From an uncultured Victivallaceae bacterium (GTDB lineage: Bacteria; Verrucomicrobiota; Lentisphaeria; Victivallales; Victivallaceae), in contig CAKUKT010000058.1 in assembly GCA_934663655.1 (NCBI GenBank), forward strand, positions 1-10,956: a stretch of DNA of 10,956 nt, written 5' to 3'. Below the pieces are notes generated by a model. The model was not told where the DNA came from and did not search any database. It saw only the letters and a list, made by a program, of their open reading frames with translations. A program made the position numbers and the translations under genes. Shown here piece by piece: positions 1-5,656 of this stretch (positions within the stretch are counted from its first letter, which is position 1; the number at the start of each line of letters is the position of its first letter).

Positions 1-1154
1 TAGGTCGGCAGCGGCGGGAAGCCGTTGAACTCCACCGACGCGTAACTGGTGGTATAGGCGCCGCAGGTCAGCCAGTAGATCCGGTCCCCGGCCTTGATGT
101 ACGCCGGCAGCGGATTCCGGAAAAATTCGTACATGATATCCTGGCTGTCGCAGGTGGGCCCGGCGATGATGAAGTCTTCGCAGTAATCGCCGCGCGCCTC
201 GCAGTAGAGCGGATATTTGATGCTCTCATCCCAGGTTTCGATCAGGCCGTTGAAACGGCCGACATCGACGTAGAGCCATTTATCGAGGCCGGTGGAGGAT
301 TTCTGACTGATCAGCACCACTTCGCTGACGAGCACACCGGCCTCCCCGGCGAGGGAACGGCCGGGTTCGAGGATGATTTCCGGCGGATCATCGCCGAAAT
401 CCTCGCGCAGGTAGCGATTGATCTCTTCGGCGTAGACGCTCATTTCATTGGTTTTGCCGATGTAGCTGGCGGGGAAGCCGCCGCCCATGTTGATCAGCGA
501 GAGTTTGACTCCTTCGCCGTTGAGGTAGTCGAAAATATAGTTGACCTTGGCGATCGCCGAGTCCCAGGCGCCGATTTCGCGCTGCTGGGAACCGACGTGG
601 AAACTTACGCCGCAGGGCTGAAGTCCGAGATCCCGGGCCAGCAGCACGAGATCGATCGCCATGTCCGGATGGCAGCCGAATTTCCGCGACAGCGGCCAGT
701 CGGCGGTTTCGCTGCCTTCGGTGAGAATCCGGCAGAAGACCCGCGAACCGGGAGCTTCCCGGGCGATATTGCGCAGATCGCCTTCGCTGTCGGTGGCGAA
801 CAATCTCACCCCTTTTTCGTAGCAGTAGCGGATATCGACCGCTTTTTTGATGGTGTTGCCGTAGCTGACGCGTTCCGGCGAAACTCCGAGGGAAAGCACC
901 CGATCGAGTTCGTAACGGGAGGCGATGTCGAAGCACGAACCGAGTTCGTTCAGCACCCGCAGCACCTCCACCGACGGACTGGCCTTGACGGCGTAATAGA
1001 TCTTCGCCATCGGGAAGTGTTTGTGGAGCTCTTCATATTTTTTACGGATGATATCCAGATTGATCATCAGAAACGGCGTTTCGTGCTTCCTGGCCTCGGT
1101 TTTGAACAACTGCCATTCCGCCTTGGAATAATAATCGTAAACGTCCAATTTCAT
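1..1154 (-). CDS. Fold-III PLP-dependent ornithine/lysine-type decarboxylase, C-terminus cut by window edge
   Basis: This is an alanine-racemase-fold decarboxylase of the ornithine/lysine/diaminopimelate group, which removes CO2 from a basic amino acid to give a diamine for polyamine synthesis in the cytoplasm. The reading frame is open for 384 codons from ATG 1154 to the window edge. Visible family motifs are YAVKA with the PLP-binding Lys57, HVGSQ with His186, the glycine loop MGGGFP at 223-228, EPGR at 263-266 (phosphate/PLP contacts), and CDSQD with Cys335, the catalytic cysteine contributed across the dimer. The last visible residues, NGFPPLPT, match the usual extreme C-terminus of the family, so only a few residues are missing. 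GGAG lies 11 bases before the ATG. The gene diverges from the ROK kinase operon. Ornithine, lysine or both could be substrates. The HVGSQ form argues for the bacterial ornithine/lysine branch over carboxynorspermidine decarboxylase, but specificity is not readable here. Confidence 0.9.
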   Translation of the reverse strand, partial: MKLDVYDYYSKAEWQLFKTEARKHETPFLMINLDIIRKKYEELHKHFPMAKIYYAVKASPSVEVLRVLNELGSCFDIASRYELDRVLSLGVSPERVSYGNTIKKAVDIRYCYEKGVRLFATDSEGDLRNIAREAPGSRVFCRILTEGSETADWPLSRKFGCHPDMAIDLVLLARDLGLQPCGVSFHVGSQQREIGAWDSAIAKVNYIFDYLNGEGVKLSLINMGGGFPASYIGKTNEMSVYAEEINRYLREDFGDDPPEIILEPGRSLAGEAGVLVSEVVLISQKSSTGLDKWLYVDVGRFNGLIETWDESIKYPLYCEARGDYCEDFIIAGPTCDSQDIMYEFFRNPLPAYIKAGDRIYWLTCGAYTTSYASVEFNGFPPLPT

Positions 1155-1265
1155 TTGCCGAACTTCTCCGAACAAAACAGCTAAAACACAAACTTTCCTT
1201 TCCGGAAACTTACTCTCCGGAAACCGCGCCCGGACCCGGGAAAACAGTCCGCGCCATAAAACACA

Positions 1266-1311
1266 CGAGCCAATGCAAAAAGCGCGTTCGTACATCTTTT
1301 GGATTGGCTCG
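1266..1311. repeat. Inverted repeat, 14 of 15 paired positions, 16-base loop
   Basis: The left arm CGAGCCAATGCAAAA (1266-1280) pairs with the right arm TTTTGGATTGGCTCG (1297-1311) with one G/G mismatch. The outer nine bases, CGAGCCAAT/ATTGGCTCG, pair perfectly. It sits immediately downstream of the leftward TATAAT, so it overlaps the expected transcription start of the decarboxylase gene. It may be a two-site operator or a hairpin at the 5' end of that mRNA. No T-tract follows the stem on either strand, so a terminator is unlikely. Confidence 0.55.
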
Positions 1312-1312
1312 C

Positions 1313-1345
1313 ATTATAAAGTACCGCGATATGCGGTTATTTCAA
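1313..1345 (-). promoter_or_regulatory. Candidate leftward promoter with palindrome in a long spacer
   Basis: On the minus strand a perfect TATAAT (1318-1313) lies downstream of TTGAAA (1345-1340) with 21 bases between them, too long for ordinary sigma70 use. The spacer contains the interrupted palindrome ACCGC-GATAT-GCGGT (1323-1337), centred within one base of the spacer midpoint. MerR-family activators are known to act on promoters with stretched spacers (usually 19-20) carrying a central dyad, so this could be such a site for the decarboxylase gene. Transcription would start near 1306, giving a leader of about 150 bases. The -10 is strong. The assignment of the -35 and of the regulator class is inference. 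Confidence 0.35.
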
Positions 1346-1356
1346 TCCGGAGAGGC

Positions 1357-1375
1357 AAAAAAAACGGTTTTTTTT
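1357..1375. repeat. A8-CGG-T8 palindrome
   Basis: Eight A (1357-1364), CGG, then eight T (1368-1375) form a perfect A/T palindrome in otherwise G+C-rich DNA, midway between the two divergent transcription units. Possible roles are a DNA bend or a weak bidirectional pausing site. No function can be assigned from sequence alone. Confidence 0.5.
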
Positions 1376-1517
1376 ACCCGGTCCGGCGGAAACCGGAACC
1401 AGATACCGTCCGGCCGTTCGTTCCATCCGGCGCCCCATCCCGGAACGCCGAAAGCGTAAACGCAACGGAAAATGGGACGCCACGGGCGGCAAAAGTCGGA
1501 AAAAGCGGATCCGGAAG

Positions 1518-1546
1518 TTGGCAAAAATCGAAAAACGGTCTATATT
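1518..1546 (+). promoter_or_regulatory. Sigma70-type promoter for the ROK kinase operon
   Basis: TTGGCA (1518-1523, 5 of 6 to consensus) is followed by a 17-base spacer and TATATT (1541-1546, 5 of 6). Transcription should begin near 1553, leaving a leader of about 105 bases before the ROK kinase ATG at 1659. This is the best promoter in the window, and it points into the three-gene operon. Confidence 0.65.
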
Positions 1547-1585
1547 GAACAGGTTGTAATGTGCCGGATCACTTCCGGCTTCCGT

Positions 1586-1605
1586 TTCCGCCGGGAAGGG
1601 CGGAA
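1586..1605 (+). promoter_or_regulatory. Leader hairpin upstream of the ROK kinase
   Basis: TTCCGCC (1586-1592) and GGCGGAA (1599-1605) form a perfect 7-bp stem with a 6-base loop inside the predicted 5' leader. An overlapping alternative stem (CTTCCGGC at 1572-1579 with GCCGGGAAG at 1590-1598, one bulge) would be mutually exclusive with it. That could be attenuator-like or chance in G+C-rich sequence. No T-run follows. Confidence 0.3.
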
Positions 1606-1658
1606 TGGCGCGGAAAAAATAAACAGCGGCTTCCCGGTAAATCATTTGGAAAAAATCT

Positions 1659-2639
1659 ATGGATAACGGCAAAATTCTTCTCGGATTTGATATCGGCGGC
1701 ACCAAGATCGGCATCGGACTGGGCGATGACTCGGGCCGCATTCTCGGCAAGGCGCGCATAGAAAACGTCAACACCGACCCGGATGACATTCTGCCGCAGC
1801 TGGTATCGGAATCCGGGCGTCTGGCGGCAGAGGCGGGAATCTCCATGAATCAGATTGCGGCGTTCGGGATTTCCGCGCCGTTTCCCGCCGACGCCGCCAA
1901 CGGCATAATGACGGCGCCGACCAACAATCCCAAATGGCGCAACGTGCCGATTCTCGCCTACCTGCGCGACAAACTGCGCCTTGAGGGCTGTTTTGAAAAC
2001 GACGCCAACTGCGGAGCGCTGGCGGAATGGTTTTTCGGCGCGGGGCGGGGATGCAGCGACATCGTCTACCTTACATTGAGCACCGGTATCGGCGCCGGTA
2101 TCATCGCCTCGGGGCGACTGGTGCGGGGTGGAAGCGCGCTGAGCGCCGGAGAAATCGGTCACGTCTGCATCCAGCTTGACGGCCGCAAATGCAACTGCGG
2201 GATGCACGGCTGCTATGAGGCCTACGCCGGCGGCCGGGCTCTCGCCCTGCGGATGCGCGAGGAACTGGCGGATCAGCCCGAAAGCATGATCATGCAGCTG
2301 GCGGGAGGGAATCCGGAAAAGATCGACATGCTGGTACTCGAAAAAGCGGTGCGCGCCGGTGATCCCTATGCGACGGGACTTTGGGAGGAGATGAGCATCC
2401 GCAATGCGCAGGCGTTCGGTCTGCTGATCAATTTCCTCAATCCGCAGCGGATCATCATGGGTACATTCGGGTGGGCGATCGGCGATCTTTTCATCGAGCC
2501 GATCCGCCGTCATCTGCCGCGCTTCTGCTGGCCGGAACCGCTGGCCGCCTGCGAACTTGTCAACAGCGAACTTAAGCGTGACATCGGCTGTTACGCCGGA
2601 ATTGCCGCGGCGCTCAATTATCTTCAGGAAAAGCGTTGA
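1659..2639 (+). CDS. ROK-family sugar kinase (glucokinase/N-acetylhexosamine kinase type)
   Basis: This 326-residue protein is a complete ROK kinase, which transfers phosphate from ATP to a hexose or N-acetylhexosamine in the cytoplasm. In order it shows the N-terminal phosphate loop DIGGTK (11-16), the sugar-binding and catalytic segment ENDAN with the likely general base Asp115, a second phosphate motif STGIGAGI (141-148), and the ROK zinc site: GEIGH with His168, then CNCGMHGC with Cys178, Cys180 and Cys185, followed by the usual E. There is no N-terminal helix-turn-helix, so it is a kinase and not a NagC/XylR-type repressor. The start ATG has a weak GGAAA about 8 bases upstream. It leads an operon: the next gene begins at or just after its stop. 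Glucose is the commonest substrate in the family, but N-acetylmannosamine, fructose or allose kinases look alike at this level. Confidence 0.9.
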   Translation: MDNGKILLGFDIGGTKIGIGLGDDSGRILGKARIENVNTDPDDILPQLVSESGRLAAEAGISMNQIAAFGISAPFPADAANGIMTAPTNNPKWRNVPILAYLRDKLRLEGCFENDANCGALAEWFFGAGRGCSDIVYLTLSTGIGAGIIASGRLVRGGSALSAGEIGHVCIQLDGRKCNCGMHGCYEAYAGGRALALRMREELADQPESMIMQLAGGNPEKIDMLVLEKAVRAGDPYATGLWEEMSIRNAQAFGLLINFLNPQRIIMGTFGWAIGDLFIEPIRRHLPRFCWPEPLAACELVNSELKRDIGCYAGIAAALNYLQEKR

Positions 2640-2641
2640 CA

Positions 2642-3328
2642 ATGTCGGAAAGCGGTTCGGGCGAAGCCGGAAAAGCGGCGCCTCTCCGGAGACGCCGGTG
2701 GCTGATCGTCGCGGCGGTGATCGTCGCGGTGATTGTGGCGCTGTTTCTGGTGTTGATTCCCGGCTGCCGCCGTGATTATTCGCTGCCGCCGGTTCCCGAG
2801 GCGTGGGAGACCGAGGCGCTGATCGGCTTGACCATGCGCGTCAGCAAAGCGATGTTTGACCGCAACGGCAAGCCGGCGCAGCGCGCGGAGATCGAACTCA
2901 GTGAAGCGGAAATGAATGCCGCCATCCGCAACGGGCTGCGTTTCGCGTTCAAATATGCCGCCCATCCGGCCCGGGAACTGCCGTCGATACGGGCGGTATG
3001 GCGCAAAGGAGCCATCGATGCCGATATTTCGGCTCCGCTCTGGCCGGTGGGCGCGGTGAATATTTCGCTGCGGCTGATTCCGGAATATGCTGACGGTGAA
3101 TTTCGTTTTGCGGCCCGGGAGATCCGGGTCGGCCGGCTGCCGGTGCCCTCGGCGACAACCAGCCGGCTGCTCAACCGCCGACTGGCGGCGGAGGTGCGCA
3201 ACCGCCCGGAACTGGCGACGGCCCTGAAGGCGGTTGAAAGCATGACCCCGCTGCCCGATGGAGGTCTGAAGGTGGTTTTCAATCCCCGGCAGGCGGCAGA
3301 GATGTTGAACTTTCTCTTCCGGCGGTAA
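2642..3328 (+). CDS. Single-pass membrane-anchored protein of unknown function
   Basis: I do not recognise a family with confidence. The 228-residue product has a basic N-terminus (RRRRW at 16-20), one strong membrane segment (about 20-40), then Gly-Cys at 41-42 and a soluble domain that should lie outside the cytoplasm. The P-G-C junction is a poor lipobox, so a plain membrane anchor is more likely than a lipoprotein. The exported part has a segment IELSEAEMNAAI followed by alternating beta-type stretches (ISAPLWPVGAVNISLRL, then a long helix near 170-200), a layout reminiscent of YpmS-like exported domains; this likeness is weak. An in-frame TTG at 2636 overlaps the ROK stop and has AGGA at a better distance (6 bases against 12 for the ATG), which would add two residues. 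Either start implies translational coupling to the ROK kinase. Confidence 0.75.
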   Translation: MSESGSGEAGKAAPLRRRRWLIVAAVIVAVIVALFLVLIPGCRRDYSLPPVPEAWETEALIGLTMRVSKAMFDRNGKPAQRAEIELSEAEMNAAIRNGLRFAFKYAAHPARELPSIRAVWRKGAIDADISAPLWPVGAVNISLRLIPEYADGEFRFAAREIRVGRLPVPSATTSRLLNRRLAAEVRNRPELATALKAVESMTPLPDGGLKVVFNPRQAAEMLNFLFRR

Positions 3329-3357
3329 CCGGGGTATTCAAAGTCGGAGAAAAGGCG

Positions 3358-4101
3358 ATGGAACCGGGAAAAGTTGACCTGCATTGTCATCTTGCCTATG
3401 GAGTAAGCGACGGTCCGCCCGAACCGGAAATTTCGCTGCGGATGATCGACGCGGCGGAGGCGGCGGGGGTGAAATACATCAATGCGGTGGCGCACAGCGG
3501 GCCGTGGTTTGACGAAGTGAGGGCGGCGGTGGAGTTTCTGCGCGGCAGAACCGGCGGAAAAATTGAACTCCACCCCGGAGTGGAATATGATTTCGACGAC
3601 CTTTCGGCGGCGGAGTTCGTGCCGGTGACGGTGGGGGATAATTCGCCGTTTTTCCTTCTGGACTTCAATTCGCGGGTGCTTCCTCCCGAGGCGGGAGTCC
3701 GGTTGGCGGAACTGGCGGCGCGGGGTTACCGGGCGATTGTGGTGCATCCGGAGGTGTTGTTCGGGCCGTCGGAGGTGGCGACTCTGGCGGGGCTGCGGGA
3801 AAGCGGGGCGCTGTTTCAACTCAATGCGGCGAGCTTTCTGCCGGAGGCAAGCGGGGGCGTCCGGAACATGGCGGTGAAACTTCTGGAAGCCGAACTCGGT
3901 GATATGATCGCCTCGGATGCTCATCGTGACCGGGGGCGGCGGCGTTATGCGATCGCCGAAGCGGGACTCAGGGTGTCGAAACGTTTCGGCGCGGAAGCGG
4001 CAGAAACCCTGTTCTCCGGCAACCCGGCCCGGGTACTCCGCGGTGAAGAACCGGAACGCCCACGCCTGCGCCGTCGGAAATTTTTCGGTCTTTTCTCCTG
4101 A
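3358..4101 (+). CDS. Divergent PHP-domain phosphatase, CpsB/YwqE tyrosine-phosphatase-like
   Basis: The 247 residues follow the layout of the metal-dependent PHP phosphatases of the CpsB/CapC/YwqE group, which dephosphorylate tyrosine-kinase-linked capsule or exopolysaccharide regulators. Visible elements are DLHCH (7-11) followed by GVSDG (15-19), His46, HPGVE with Glu76, HPE (130-132), QLNA (154-157), SDAH (186-189) and the C-terminal LFSGNPARVLRGE. Metal-binding His and Asp positions are therefore present. Several family residues differ: the usual DDG is SDG, TPHH is AVAHS, and the HPER Arg is Val133. The start has GGAG 8 bases upstream, and the gene lies 29 bases after the membrane protein in the same operon. 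No tyrosine kinase or capsule gene is visible in the window, so the substrate is unknown. Another small-phosphoester PHP hydrolase is possible. Confidence 0.8.
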   Translation: MEPGKVDLHCHLAYGVSDGPPEPEISLRMIDAAEAAGVKYINAVAHSGPWFDEVRAAVEFLRGRTGGKIELHPGVEYDFDDLSAAEFVPVTVGDNSPFFLLDFNSRVLPPEAGVRLAELAARGYRAIVVHPEVLFGPSEVATLAGLRESGALFQLNAASFLPEASGGVRNMAVKLLEAELGDMIASDAHRDRGRRRYAIAEAGLRVSKRFGAEAAETLFSGNPARVLRGEEPERPRLRRRKFFGLFS

Positions 4102-4127
4102 TGGGGATCAGTCAGGGGGGAGGCGGT

Positions 4128-4156
4128 TTGCATTTCCCGGAAATCGCGGTTATATT
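4128..4156 (+). promoter_or_regulatory. Candidate promoter for the esterase cluster
   Basis: TATATT (4151-4156) is preceded at 17 bases by a poor -35, TTGCAT (4128-4133). It lies in the 125-base gap between the phosphatase and the first esterase, which suggests the esterase genes can be transcribed separately from the ROK operon. The weak -35 implies a need for an activator, or that the true promoter uses another sigma factor. Confidence 0.4.
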
Positions 4157-4188
4157 TTTCCGGTTATAGTATCGCAGCGAACCGGAAA
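4157..4188. repeat. 9-base perfect inverted repeat in the esterase leader
   Basis: TTTCCGGTT (4157-4165) and AACCGGAAA (4180-4188) are perfect complements separated by 14 bases, directly after the candidate -10 box and across the expected transcription start. A further CCGGAAA in direct orientation lies at 4137-4143, inside the promoter spacer. The position suits a repressor operator or a 5' mRNA hairpin. No T-run follows, so it is not an obvious terminator for the upstream operon. CCGGAA is very common in this genome's coding DNA, which weakens the case for the single copies but not for the 9-base symmetry. Confidence 0.5.
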
Positions 4189-4226
4189 TCCGGCAGCGTG
4201 CTGTTCATCACAATCCGGAGGAAGCT

Positions 4227-5603
4227 ATGAGGTTTTTTTTCACCCTGTTGTCGGCGGGAGCGCTGTTTCAGCTGCTTGCTGCCGGAGAATTTTCCTATCG
4301 TTTTACCTCGAACCGTCCGGAGGCGATCTACCAGATCGGCGAAAATATAACCTTTTCGGCCCAGCTGCTGGAGGACGGGCAGCCGGTGTCCGGCCGTCGG
4401 GTGAACTACGAACTGGTTGGAGACGGCGGACTGGAAAAGAAGGGATCGTTTATCTCCTCGGCGGAAAAACCGTTTGAGATCAGTTGTTCGCTGGACTATC
4501 CCGGAGGGGTGCGGTTGCTCTGCCAGCTGCCGGGAGAGGACGGCAAGGCGCTGGATGTGACCAATCCGGCGACGGGGGCGAAGAATGCGAAATCGGTCGG
4601 CATCGGCGCGATGGTCGCTCCGGAACAACTTCGTCCGGCGGTTCCGTGCCCGGACGATTTCGATGAATTCTGGAACCGGCAGCGTCGGCTGCTCGAGGCG
4701 GTTCCGATCCGGGCCGACCGCCGGGAGATCAAACTTCCGTCGGGGCTCTCGGGTTATGCCGACAAAGTCAAGGCTTACGATGTGAAGGTGGACTGCGCCG
4801 GTTCAATGCCGGTTTCCGGACGGCTGGCGATGCCGGCGGATGCGCCTCCCCGGAGCGCGCCTGCGTATGTAAGTTTTCACGGGGCGGGGGTGTACAGTGC
4901 GGGGATCCGGGCTGATCTCGCAGCGATGGGAGCGATCGCGTTTGACGTCAACGCGCACGGGATTGACAACGGACTCTCATCGGAGGCCTACCGGAAACTT
5001 GCCGCCGGAGAATTGAAGGGCTACATGGGACGCAACGCCGATGATCCGGAAAAATATTATTACCGTGACATGTACCTGCGGGTGCTCCGGGCGCTCGATT
5101 ACGTAACCAGTCTGCCCGAATGGGACGGCAAGACCCTGATTGTCAACGGCGGCAGCCAGGGAGGGGCGCAGGCGATCACGGCGATGGCGCTCGATCCGCG
5201 GGTGACGCTCGGCGTCGCCAATTTCCCGGCGCTGACCGATCACCCCGGCACCCTGGCCACGCCGCCCCGTCAGGGGGGCTGGCCGCGTCTCTATCGGGCG
5301 GATAAGGACGGAAAGCCGAATGATCCGAAGCGTTTCCGGACTGTGCAATATTACGACGGGGTGAATTTCGCTCCGCGCATTCACTGCGAAGTCTATACCG
5401 CAACCGGTTTCGTCGATCTCTCGTGCCCGCCGACGGGGACGATGGTGTTCTACAACGAACTTGCTTCTGAAAACAAACATCTGGAAACCTATCCCCAGCT
5501 CGGCCATCACTCCAAAGCCGGCAATGCCGCGGGACGGGCCAGAATCAGTGAGTGTATCCGCAATGCGGTGGCGGAGGCCGCAAAGCTGCGCGAAGCGAAG
5601 TAG
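4227..5603 (+). CDS. Secreted acetyl-xylan-esterase-like (AXE1/CE7-type) alpha/beta hydrolase
   Basis: A 458-residue exported esterase, expected to remove acetyl (or similar) groups from glycans or oligosaccharides. Residues 1-20 form a signal peptide (hydrophobic core after MR). Residues 21-125 form a beta-rich N-terminal domain, shared with the next gene. The AXE1 catalytic domain begins with PDDFDEFW (142-149), typical of the family. It carries FHGAG (217-221, oxyanion region), the nucleophile Ser310 in GGSQGG, the likely acid Asp397 in GFVD, and the likely catalytic His427 in GHH. Two of the three classical CE7 motifs differ: RGQG is replaced by NAHGIDN (242-248), and HE by HH. GGAGG stands 5 bases before the ATG. 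It is about the same length as its paralogue downstream, which begins 53 bases after its stop. The substrate cannot be read from sequence; cephalosporin-C deacetylase or other short-chain esterase activity is possible. Confidence 0.85.
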   Translation: MRFFFTLLSAGALFQLLAAGEFSYRFTSNRPEAIYQIGENITFSAQLLEDGQPVSGRRVNYELVGDGGLEKKGSFISSAEKPFEISCSLDYPGGVRLLCQLPGEDGKALDVTNPATGAKNAKSVGIGAMVAPEQLRPAVPCPDDFDEFWNRQRRLLEAVPIRADRREIKLPSGLSGYADKVKAYDVKVDCAGSMPVSGRLAMPADAPPRSAPAYVSFHGAGVYSAGIRADLAAMGAIAFDVNAHGIDNGLSSEAYRKLAAGELKGYMGRNADDPEKYYYRDMYLRVLRALDYVTSLPEWDGKTLIVNGGSQGGAQAITAMALDPRVTLGVANFPALTDHPGTLATPPRQGGWPRLYRADKDGKPNDPKRFRTVQYYDGVNFAPRIHCEVYTATGFVDLSCPPTGTMVFYNELASENKHLETYPQLGHHSKAGNAAGRARISECIRNAVAEAAKLREAK

Positions 5604-5656
5604 CAACCGATAACCGAATCCGAGTATCCGAAATTTGCAGACGTGAGGTGAAACAC

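Larger units (their letters stand above)
1155..1658. other. Divergent intergenic control region (504 bp), no gene
   Basis: This gap separates the leftward decarboxylase from the rightward ROK operon. I see no credible gene in it. Short open frames exist on both strands but have no ribosome site, no family resemblance and low-complexity translations. It holds a leftward -10 box, a palindrome in the spacer upstream of that box, a long inverted repeat, an A8/T8 palindrome, a rightward sigma70-type promoter and a hairpin in the ROK leader, each listed separately. Two direct copies of TCCGGAAAC (1201-1209 and 1216-1224) lie in the decarboxylase leader. The first is part of the perfect palindrome TTTCCGGAAA (1199-1208). 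Confidence 0.7.

Noticed and set aside
1273..1548. 91-codon plus-strand open frame in the divergent intergenic region
   Set aside because: It has no ribosome site, its translation is low-complexity and basic, and it runs through the inverted repeat, the palindromes and the -10 box of the operon promoter. It is best seen as chance.
1337..1846. Minus-strand open frame across the intergenic region and the ROK start
   Set aside because: It overlaps the ROK N-terminus including DIGGTK, has no family resemblance, and its Arg/Pro-rich composition is typical of an antisense shadow in G+C-rich DNA.
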